13,006 bases of DNA. Source: Gammaproteobacteria bacterium. Its GTDB lineage: Bacteria; Pseudomonadota; Gammaproteobacteria; Pseudomonadales; Pseudohongiellaceae. Numbering within the stretch: position 1 is the stretch's first letter; the number at the start of each line of letters is the position of its first letter. The DNA lies in contig JAESUT010000015.1 in NCBI GenBank assembly GCA_016762995.1, positions 6,042-19,047 of the forward strand, given 5' to 3'. Shown one piece after another: positions 7,030-13,006 of this stretch. A program made the translations under genes and the position numbers. The notes under the pieces were generated by a model. That model worked only from the letters and a program-made list of their open reading frames with translations, was not told where the DNA came from and searched no databases.

Positions 7030-7821
7030 ATGTTATCCATACACCAGTTTGCACTGTATCTGCACATCGCCGTTGGCAGTTGCGCGTTAATCCTTTTCTG
7101 GATTCCCACGCTCACCCGCAAGGGGAACTTAGATCACAAACGCTTCGGCCGCTACTTTGCCTACGCGATGTACACAGTATCACTGTCAGGCATACTCATG
7201 GCGAGCACAGATCTAGCATTCCCGATCGCAATGCATGCGCCAGGCGTCAACCTCACGGCCGAAGAGTCGCTGGCCATCTCGAACGAGGTACGCGACTTCG
7301 CTCTTTTCCTTCTCTCGCTTAGCATTCTAGTACTAACCAGCACACGTCATGGTTGGCTTAGCATACTGCACAAAAATGATCGTCAAGCCTTACGCAGTCC
7401 CGTCCATACCGGCCTGTGTGTTTCATTGATTGTGGTTGGTCTGGCACTTTTCGCCAATGGCCTGCGAACGGGCAGCACTGTGTTTGTCATATTCGCGATT
7501 CTGCAGATTATTACTGGCATCAATAACTTGCGCTACAGTTTCAAAAAGGAACTCAAGCCCAAGGAATGGTGGCTTCAGCACCTCAGTGGCTTGTTTGGCG
7601 CGGGGATCGGCGCCTACACCGCATTCTTCGTGTTCGGCGGACGACGCATTATGGAAAGCCTATTCGGCGGTCTATACACGGATTACAGTATCGTTCTCTG
7701 GATTGCGCCGGGAATTATTGGCGGCTTGGCAATAGGCTTTGTTTCACGCCATTACAAGCAGAAATTTGGTGGTGCATGGCTAGTTAGAAAAGCACGAATT
7801 CGAAGCACTCTGTTTAGCTAG
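7030..7821 (+). CDS. DUF2306-like seven-helix membrane protein
   Basis: This 263-residue integral membrane protein has about seven hydrophobic segments (~7-25, 42-60, 88-105, 125-143, 147-165, 184-204, 220-238). The N-terminal pattern LHIAVGSCALI (11-21), then a polar loop with H36 and RFGRYFAYAM, then a second helix, resembles DUF2306-type predicted membrane proteins. These have a conserved early His in helix one and a His-x(n)-Arg-x-Gly-Arg loop. No enzymatic motif is recognisable and the function is unknown. Histidines 12, 36 and 184 near membrane boundaries could bind a cofactor, but that is speculation. The gene stands alone on its strand, is divergent from the two-component operon and ends at a strong terminator. 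The perfect CRP-type palindrome immediately upstream suggests control by cAMP or carbon status. Confidence 0.75.
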   Translation: MLSIHQFALYLHIAVGSCALILFWIPTLTRKGNLDHKRFGRYFAYAMYTVSLSGILMASTDLAFPIAMHAPGVNLTAEESLAISNEVRDFALFLLSLSILVLTSTRHGWLSILHKNDRQALRSPVHTGLCVSLIVVGLALFANGLRTGSTVFVIFAILQIITGINNLRYSFKKELKPKEWWLQHLSGLFGAGIGAYTAFFVFGGRRIMESLFGGLYTDYSIVLWIAPGIIGGLAIGFVSRHYKQKFGGAWLVRKARIRSTLFS

Positions 7822-7892
7822 AGCGACTCAGCGAGGACTGAAAGCTGCGTGCTTTTCATTCGTAATGGCTCAATACCTTAGATAAGAGAAAC

Positions 7893-7920
7893 AAAAAAGC
7901 GGGCTCAAGGCCCGCTTTTT
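7893..7920. terminator. Bidirectional rho-independent terminator
   Basis: GCGGGC (7899-7904) and GCCCGC (7910-7915) form a perfect 6-bp GC stem with a TCAAG loop. The stem is flanked by six A on the left and five T on the right, which extend it and give a U-run on both strands. It sits between the convergent DUF2306-like and PEBP genes and serves both. Confidence 0.93.
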
Positions 7921-7946
7921 ACTAGTCGATTTGCGTGAAGCTAAAC

Positions 7947-8525
7947 CTACTGCTCCTTACGTTCGTAGTGCCCCATCAACATACCAGTAGCAAGTACGTG
8001 ACCATCGATAGCCGCAAGCAATTCATCCTTGTTCAAGCCCTCTGCCAAATCGAGATCTGCATCGATAGCATAAACTCGGAAATGATAGGCGTGAAGATGA
8101 CCATTTACTGGAGGACGCGGACCGAAATAACCTGGACGGCGCGTGCCGTTGAGTCCATTGATCATGCCATCAAGGCCGTCGACACCCGTTACAACCGCAT
8201 CTGTAGCCATACCTTCAGGCAAACCTGAAGCTGAGGCTGGGATGTTATAAGCCACCCAATGCGGAAATGGTGTTTCCATCATGCCAATGGTTACGACTTC
8301 GGGATCGTCGCAAATCAGCGCGAGCTGCACTGTGCCCGCAGGTAAATTAGACCAGCTAAGATCGATCGACTTGTTCTCACCGTAAGCCGAATACTCCTCA
8401 GGAACCATGCCATGATGGTCGAATGCTGAACTGGACACGGTAATTGTCTCGGGCGCGTCGGCTCCGTACACATTAAGTGACAGGGCAAGAGTTGCCATGC
8501 CAACTAAGCTTGTAAATTTTCCCAT
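7947..8525 (-). CDS. Secreted PEBP-family (YbhB/YbcL) Raf-kinase-inhibitor-like protein
   Basis: This 192-residue protein has a Sec signal peptide: a short basic start, a hydrophobic core at ~6-19 and probable cleavage near residue 22 (VYGA-DAPE). The mature part carries the PEBP ligand-pocket motifs: ICDDPEV (71-77), PFPHWVAYNIP (86-96), GYFGPRPP (132-139), then GHLHAYHFRVYAID (142-155). The conserved Asp, His-Trp and Gly-x-Pro residues are all present, so the fold should be intact. Bacterial YbhB/YbcL proteins have no agreed function; some are periplasmic and linked to host or protease interactions. A good AAGGAG lies eight bases before the ATG. The DUF4440 gene is 105 bp upstream on the same strand, so co-transcription is possible but not shown. 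The gene ends at the strong terminator. Confidence 0.92.
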   Translation of the reverse strand: MGKFTSLVGMATLALSLNVYGADAPETITVSSSAFDHHGMVPEEYSAYGENKSIDLSWSNLPAGTVQLALICDDPEVVTIGMMETPFPHWVAYNIPASASGLPEGMATDAVVTGVDGLDGMINGLNGTRRPGYFGPRPPVNGHLHAYHFRVYAIDADLDLAEGLNKDELLAAIDGHVLATGMLMGHYERKEQ

Positions 8526-8630
8526 TGTTGCTGCTCCTTTGCTGAATTCAATTTAAGTCAGTTGTGTTGTTTGCGTAACTCTATCCTGTTCTTGGCAGCC
8601 TAGTCCATATATGCCGGAAGTAGAACGACG

Positions 8631-8990
8631 CTACCCCCGGGTGACGTGTGCCGATACGGCGAGCCAAGTACCATCAAACTTCGACCAAACATCTGTATAA
8701 CGGCCCTTCCTCGATTCGCCCTGTTCATCGGTATACACCGTACTTGCATGAATAATTGCGCAATCTGCAAAGACCCTTATCTCTACTTCCTGCGCAGTGA
8801 GCCCCTTTATAGTCACCGGTCTTGCGACTTGCTCCATAAAGCCTACTCTATCCACTATCGAACCATCTGGATTTGAGCAACGGAAATCTGTAGCCAATAT
8901 CTGTTCGAAGCGCTCAATACTAGAATGCTGAATTGCATCTATGTAGTCACGATTGAGTTGTTCGAGTTGCTCTTGCTCGGACGTAATCAT
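8631..8990 (-). CDS. NTF2-like / DUF4440 family protein
   Basis: This compact 119-residue cytoplasmic protein lacks a signal peptide. Its order of elements fits the SnoaL/DUF4440 cone-shaped fold of the NTF2-like superfamily: N-terminal helix EQLNRDYIDAIQHSSIERFE, the 'ILATDFRCSNPDG' turn, a helix (DRVGFMEQV), then alternating strands (AIIHASTVY, GRYTDVWSKFDGTWLAVSAH). The 'YTDVW-x-K-x-DGTWL' end is typical of DUF4440. The family includes small-molecule isomerases and ligand-binding proteins as well as subunits of unknown use, so no reaction can be named. GGGAGA lies about six bases before the ATG. Upstream (8991-9161) I see no gene, and no clear promoter or terminator. Confidence 0.8.
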   Translation of the reverse strand: MITSEQEQLEQLNRDYIDAIQHSSIERFEQILATDFRCSNPDGSIVDRVGFMEQVARPVTIKGLTAQEVEIRVFADCAIIHASTVYTDEQGESRKGRYTDVWSKFDGTWLAVSAHVTRG

Positions 8991-9161
8991 CTTCTGTCTC
9001 CCTATGAACTAAATTTTTAGGAAGTCAGCATTGTAGCGTAAATAAGCCTTGATCCATCAACAAGCCATGGCTTGCCAAGAAATATTTCCCGCACTAGCAG
9101 TGCCCGATCGCACCCAGAGTCAGTTTCGAGAAGTCATGCCTGCCAAATCTCATTTTTATAG

Positions 9162-10634
9162 CTAGTTAACCAACCGGCGCCAACCAATCACGATGGCGGT
9201 CACTGAAAAAGTCAAACCGAGCAGACTGAGGAGTATCATGATCACATCCCACAGCGGACGATGACGTAGCAGAAACTGAAAATCCAAGCTATGCAGGCCA
9301 TTGAACATCCACCGTTCTAGGCGGTTCGCATTTGTAACTCGATTGACTAATTCTCCATTGTTTAGGTTGATGTGGTACCAAGTCGATTCCGCGTCGTCGA
9401 ATACGGCACGATACACTGGAAAAGGACGAAGATTATTGTGCCGCGAATAGTAGTAATTATCTTCTTCGTCCATCACTTCCATACTCTCCAGTTTCGCCTC
9501 CGGCAGCAAATTCGGTATCGCAGCACTTATCAGTGCGAGTAACTTCGTTGAAGAATTAAGTGCACTGAACTCTGCAAATCTAACTTTTCTATTTCCTTCT
9601 GAATCGATTAACGAGTAATAGTATGAACCTTGAATCTGATGCCATTCAATTTCTTTCAGCGTAGGGGCAGCTTCGCCTGATTGCGGTATTGGCAGATTGG
9701 ATAGACGCAACGTATCGCTGCCATAGTATCTAAGCATTTGAGGAAAGGGAGATGTGGAAGAGTTAAATACTCCCCATGGGCCCATGGACATCAGCCCGCT
9801 AAATATAAAAGTTGAAACGAAGACCAGAGAGAATAGGCCCAGAATATGGTGCCACTTCATCCACCCTTTATAGGGACTCATATTCTTGTTCTTATACGGG
9901 CTTCTTAACCTAATTCTCATGAAACCGATAACGCCACCTGTGATGACAGAAATGATTCCGCCTAGCGACGTATATACGATGACGTCTGTCCATAGTGAGG
10001 TATTCTTTCGTAGCTGCAGCGGATATATCCAATGAATAGTCGATCCAAGCCAGTTCCAGAAGCGCTCCGAACCGGTCGTATCTAGAACTATCTGTCCGCT
10101 ACGATCAGATACGTAAAGGACGAGGTTGTCGCCATCATTCATATCGATTCGATGCAGCGGTCTAGAAACATTGTGCGAGGCCGAGATGCTCCATTGATCC
10201 ATATCGATAAGCGCATCATAGCTTGGCGATGAATCTGGCGCGGCCAATCCTGACAGCCTCGCTGCCTGTAAAGCTGCCCCCTCTCCAACTCCGAAGATTC
10301 TTTCCCCACTGTCCGCAAAGACGAAATAATTTTGACCATCTAGTCCCCTATATTCGAACGTTGGCCTATCGAGTATGGAAGTCAACTTCACGGACGTGAA
10401 TGCTGAGGGAGAATTTATTACCGATGCTGCCTCGAAGGGAGTTAAGGACACCGCATCCAAATCCAAGCTAGGCAACTGCGACAGTCTCTCTGCCTCTGTT
10501 AGCTCTGGGTATTCCACATACATCATGATCACCCCGCTTGCAAACCAGAGTGCAAACAGCAGGCACATCACTATGCCTATCCAGCGGTGAATCCAGAATA
10601 GAAAGGATTTGAACTTCAGCGGCATGACGCTCAT
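9162..10634 (-). CDS. PepSY-associated inner-membrane protein (putative siderophore/ferric reductase-like)
   Basis: This 490-residue protein has the PepSY_TM layout: a first helix at ~12-40 preceded by FWIHRWIG, a large periplasmic domain (~41-212), helices at ~215-238 and ~262-284, a second periplasmic domain (~290-455), and a last helix at ~462-485 ending in GWRRL. Histidines H16, H201 (IHWIYPL), H262/H263 and H448 sit at or near helix ends, where FoxB-type members bind haem. Relatives such as FoxB and FpvG help release iron from imported siderophores at the inner membrane. The gene starts 5 bp after the stop of the lipoprotein gene, so they form one operon. It is divergent from a TonB-dependent receptor, which fits this role. 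The exact substrate is unknown. An internal Met at codon 4 is an alternative start. Confidence 0.85.
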   Translation of the reverse strand: MSVMPLKFKSFLFWIHRWIGIVMCLLFALWFASGVIMMYVEYPELTEAERLSQLPSLDLDAVSLTPFEAASVINSPSAFTSVKLTSILDRPTFEYRGLDGQNYFVFADSGERIFGVGEGAALQAARLSGLAAPDSSPSYDALIDMDQWSISASHNVSRPLHRIDMNDGDNLVLYVSDRSGQIVLDTTGSERFWNWLGSTIHWIYPLQLRKNTSLWTDVIVYTSLGGIISVITGGVIGFMRIRLRSPYKNKNMSPYKGWMKWHHILGLFSLVFVSTFIFSGLMSMGPWGVFNSSTSPFPQMLRYYGSDTLRLSNLPIPQSGEAAPTLKEIEWHQIQGSYYYSLIDSEGNRKVRFAEFSALNSSTKLLALISAAIPNLLPEAKLESMEVMDEEDNYYYSRHNNLRPFPVYRAVFDDAESTWYHINLNNGELVNRVTNANRLERWMFNGLHSLDFQFLLRHRPLWDVIMILLSLLGLTFSVTAIVIGWRRLVN

Positions 10635-10639
10635 TGCAC

Positions 10640-11119
10640 TTACTCGTCAGGGATCGTATAAAAACCAGAGACGGTTAGAACGATGCTTATGTCTACATTG
10701 CTTTCATTCGAGAAGTACCAGCCGTGGATACCATCGAATGGCGCGACCATGTAGCCTTCGGAGGAGCTATTTCTGCCTATCTTGTAAAACATCAAATCCC
10801 CCGGAGCATCGGACGTTCGAATGGTGTGTCCGTGAAACTCAGTGAGGAGGAGTTCAGGCTCCGGCAAACCATTCGCCTCCCATTGATAGCTGACCCCTGC
10901 GCCTTGCTTCATGTCCAGCTTGTATTCTAAATCTGAGAGTGCAAACAACGGTATCTCGATGACATCGGTGTTGAATTCTGGACTATCTTCAAAAAACACA
11001 TTGTCTGCCAAGGGAATATCTATCCACTCCACTGCCTCCTGTTCACAGGAAAACAATAGACAAACCAAAGATCCAACGCCTAAGACACGAAGCCAGATCT
11101 TACTCGACATCTTATTCAT
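10640..11119 (-). CDS. Putative lipoprotein of unknown function
   Basis: Starting from the ATG at 11119 the protein has 159 residues. A basic N-terminus and hydrophobic stretch (~8-23) end in LLFSC with Cys25, a plausible though imperfect lipobox followed by acidic EQE. The mature part is acidic, rich in beta-type segments and Trp/Phe, with no domain I recognise. The reading frame continues upstream to 11161, but that extension would precede the signal peptide and run through a tandem repeat. ATGs at 11119 and 11110 are both possible; no site is strongly preferred, though a GGGGAG (11135-11140 region) could serve a TTG start. The PepSY protein gene follows after 5 bp. Together with the divergent receptor this suggests a periplasm-facing partner in ligand handling, which is inference from context. 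Confidence 0.7.
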   Translation of the reverse strand: MNKMSSKIWLRVLGVGSLVCLLFSCEQEAVEWIDIPLADNVFFEDSPEFNTDVIEIPLFALSDLEYKLDMKQGAGVSYQWEANGLPEPELLLTEFHGHTIRTSDAPGDLMFYKIGRNSSSEGYMVAPFDGIHGWYFSNESNVDISIVLTVSGFYTIPDE

Positions 11120-11145
11120 GCATTCCAAAACAGCTACTCCCCTAA

Positions 11146-11184
11146 CACCTATAAAAAGCACCTATAAAAAGCACCTGTAAAAAT
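11146..11184. repeat. 13-bp tandem repeat, three copies
   Basis: CACCTATAAAAAG at 11146-11158 is repeated exactly at 11159-11171 and with two changes (CACCTGTAAAAAT) at 11172-11184. It lies in the control region shared by the lipoprotein operon and the TonB receptor, 27-65 bases upstream of the lipoprotein start codon. Each copy includes TATAAA, which resembles a -10 element on the plus strand. Confidence 0.9.
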
Positions 11185-11292
11185 ACCAACCAAAACCACC
11201 CTTGATGTAGCTAAAACGCGAAGTGCAAAAAGAAGCGCTGCCACATTGCCAATGTTATACACGACCTAGTGCCCTTGAAGGCAGGTTTCGAT

Positions 11293-11324
11293 ACGTTAAG
11301 AAAACGTTAATAACGTTAATTAAC
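11293..11324. promoter_or_regulatory. ACGTTAA repeat cluster with Fur-box-like dyad
   Basis: ACGTTAA occurs three times, at 11293, 11304 and 11313. Within the cluster, 11306-11324 (GTTAATAACGTTAATTAAC) is a GTTAAT-N7-ATTAAC dyad that matches the 19-base Fur consensus at 12 positions by my count. It lies 115-146 bases before the TonB receptor start. It could be a Fur site or the operator of another regulator. The region from 11162 to 11438 holds no convincing gene. Confidence 0.4.
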
Positions 11325-11438
11325 TGGTTATTCCCTGAGCACAAATCTAAGCTGCGCACCTTAAACACAGTGGCGTTCCGAGTACTGGCTACGGACTGCC
11401 TGGCAGAATTGAATCAACACCAAGTTGGAGAGTAACCG

Positions 11439-13006
11439 ATGAACATAAGTCTGCATCAAGAAAATGGATTTCCCAAAGCACGCGCTTTTTACCTGGTCTC
11501 TGCGGTGGCACTAGCCTGTGCATCGAACGCGCAGGCTGCCGAAAATGAGATTGAAGAGATCGTTGTGGTAGGCCAGGGTGGCGTCGGTAGCATACGCCTG
11601 AACGCGCAAAATGGAGCAGGCAGTCGACTGGGCTTATCTGGCTTTGATCAACCAGCCAGCGTAGACATTATTAGTCGTGAGGAGATTGCCACGAAAGGTG
11701 ACTACGGTGCCCTGGATGCGGTCACACGAACTACGGGAATCTCGGCCAGTGCTAGCCCAGGAAACGGTGGCACATCAATATCCTCCCGCGGATTCAATGG
11801 TCACGGCTCAACCGTCTACACCTATGACGGTACGCGCCTCTATATTGTTGCCGGTACGGTTACCTTCCCAGCCGACACCTGGACTCTCGATAGGGTCGAA
11901 GTATTACGTGGCGCCGGCTCAGTAATCAATGGCGTCGGTGCGTTAGGCACGACCATAAACTATGTTCCCAAATCCCCCTCTTTTGGAGATAGCAGTTTTG
12001 AATCTGTCGTGGCGTTCGGCAGCTTCGACATGAAACGCCTCGCACTAGGTGGTGGCGCAAAAATTTCTGACACTCTTGCGTTCAGGCTAGATGTCTCGCA
12101 TCAAGAAGAAGACGGCTATGCCGATCGCGCCAATGAGTCCCGCGAGGTATTGGCCGGCTCCCTACTTTACCAAGCTACCGAAGATTTAAGCATTCGTTTT
12201 AGTATCGACTATGCAGATATCGATACCGCACCTTTCTGGGGTACGCCGTTGATCAATGGCGAGGCAAGCAGCTCTCATCGCCGCAATAATTACAATTTCG
12301 AAGACGGAAAAGTAATCTATGAAGACATGTGGTCGCGCATGCATGTTGAATGGAATATTTCCGACAACGTCACATTCAGAAGCGACACCTATCTATTAAA
12401 TGCCGATAGAGAGTGGCAAAACCTAGAGGAATATTCGTATAACAATACATCGGGACTGATCGACAGGGCATTCTATCTCGGCATTGTCCATGAAGAAGAG
12501 CAGCTCGGTAGCCGCTTTGATTTCCTCATCGAGTCAGATTTTGCAGGCATGCAGAATAAGTTAAGCATCGGCGCTGAGGTGAACGACATTGAGTTGAATT
12601 ATCTCAATAATTTCAGTACTGGCGGATTTGGCGTAGGCGATAGTGTTCCTGTTTTCGGCTTCACACCGGGCGCTACACCACAGGCGACAATACCTACAAT
12701 TCTTGACTATCAAACGGATACGACACAGTTCGCATTGTTTATAGACGATGTTATTCAGCTCAACGAGCAATTTAGTCTAGTGCTCGGCGGACGCTACGAC
12801 AACATCGACTATTCCCGTCTCGATCTCGCTATTGGCGGCAATCCTGCATCTCGGTTTGGAGCCGACTTCTCCGAATTTACTTGGAGAGCAGGCTTGGTCT
12901 ACCAACCAACAACAAATATGAGCATCTATGCGCAGGCGAGCACGGCGGCCGATCCTGTGACATCACCGATATCGATAAGTGGTGGTAACGCTAACTTCGA
13001 TCTTGC
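11439..13006 (+). CDS. TonB-dependent siderophore-type outer-membrane receptor (3' partial)
   Basis: The frame is open from ATG 11439 to the window edge (522 codons seen; full receptors usually have 650-800). GGAG lies eight bases before the ATG. A Sec signal peptide ends near ASNAQA (28-33). A TonB-box-like EEIVVVG follows at 39-45. The plug domain (~62-180) shows GFDQPASVDIISREEI, then ISSRGFNG (114-121), LDRVEVLRG (150-158) and the GVGALGTTINYVPKSP end (165-180), all standard for siderophore receptors. The rest is beta-barrel with alternating strands and aromatic girdles, such as FALFIDDVIQLNEQFSLVLG. There is no N-terminal signalling extension, so it is not a FecA/FpvA-type transducer. 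It is divergent from the lipoprotein-PepSY operon. The substrate (siderophore, haem or other metal complex) cannot be read from sequence. The final strands are outside the window. Confidence 0.95.
   Translation, partial: MNISLHQENGFPKARAFYLVSAVALACASNAQAAENEIEEIVVVGQGGVGSIRLNAQNGAGSRLGLSGFDQPASVDIISREEIATKGDYGALDAVTRTTGISASASPGNGGTSISSRGFNGHGSTVYTYDGTRLYIVAGTVTFPADTWTLDRVEVLRGAGSVINGVGALGTTINYVPKSPSFGDSSFESVVAFGSFDMKRLALGGGAKISDTLAFRLDVSHQEEDGYADRANESREVLAGSLLYQATEDLSIRFSIDYADIDTAPFWGTPLINGEASSSHRRNNYNFEDGKVIYEDMWSRMHVEWNISDNVTFRSDTYLLNADREWQNLEEYSYNNTSGLIDRAFYLGIVHEEEQLGSRFDFLIESDFAGMQNKLSIGAEVNDIELNYLNNFSTGGFGVGDSVPVFGFTPGATPQATIPTILDYQTDTTQFALFIDDVIQLNEQFSLVLGGRYDNIDYSRLDLAIGGNPASRFGADFSEFTWRAGLVYQPTTNMSIYAQASTAADPVTSPISISGGNANFDL

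Noticed and set aside
7935..8228. 97-codon plus-strand frame over the PEBP gene
   Set aside because: It is antisense to a well-supported PEBP gene, starts at the terminator edge and shows no protein-like composition.
11120..11161. 14-residue N-terminal extension of the lipoprotein
   Set aside because: It would precede the signal peptide and is encoded partly by the 13-bp tandem repeat; the ATG at 11119 gives a normal lipoprotein leader.
11223..11435. 70-codon open frame just upstream of the TonB receptor
   Set aside because: It starts with GTG without a ribosome binding site, has no recognisable composition or domain, and spans the ACGTTAA repeat region; more likely control DNA.

Overview
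The window looks like chromosomal DNA from a motile, Gram-negative gammaproteobacterium, probably free-living or marine. The reasons are a FliK-like flagellar protein, an outer-membrane TonB-dependent receptor, a perfect CRP/Vfr-type palindrome and moderate base composition. The genus cannot be fixed from the sequence alone. I see no rRNA, tRNA, CRISPR array, insertion sequence or phage gene.

Left part (1-6817): signalling and motility. A C-terminal fragment of a FliK-like hook-length control protein enters from the left edge on the + strand. Its last ~55 residues resemble the cytoplasmic end of FlhB, so it may be a FliK-FlhB fusion. It converges on a minus-strand pair: a receiver-EAL protein with an eroded EAL active site (3406-4617), followed by a membrane hybrid histidine kinase with two PAS domains and its own receiver (1136-3316). 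After a 354-bp spacer come a DesK/NarX-like membrane kinase (5606-6817) and its NarL/FixJ-type regulator (4972-5616). These last two overlap by 11 bp and form a classic two-component operon.

Middle part (6818-9161): a 212-bp divergent region carries an exact TGTGA-N6-TCACA palindrome just before a seven-helix DUF2306-like membrane protein (7030-7821). A clean bidirectional intrinsic terminator at 7893-7920 ends it. On the other strand lie a secreted PEBP/YbhB-family protein (7947-8525) and a small NTF2-like DUF4440 protein (8631-8990).

Right part (9162-13006): a probable metal or siderophore uptake locus. A TonB-dependent siderophore-type receptor (11439 to the right edge, cut off) is divergent from a putative lipoprotein (10640-11119) and a PepSY-associated four-helix membrane protein (9162-10634). 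The last two are 5 bp apart and likely co-transcribed. The shared control region holds a 13-bp tandem repeat and a triple ACGTTAA cluster that includes a weak Fur-box-like dyad. A reasonable model is receptor import across the outer membrane, then release or reduction of the ligand at the inner membrane by the PepSY protein, as for FoxB/FpvG-type reductases; the lipoprotein's role is unknown.

The points most worth a second look are the FliK/FlhB-like fusion, the degenerate receiver-EAL protein with its hybrid kinase, the CRP palindrome placed very close to a start codon, and the lipoprotein-PepSY-TonB receptor locus with its repeat-rich control region.
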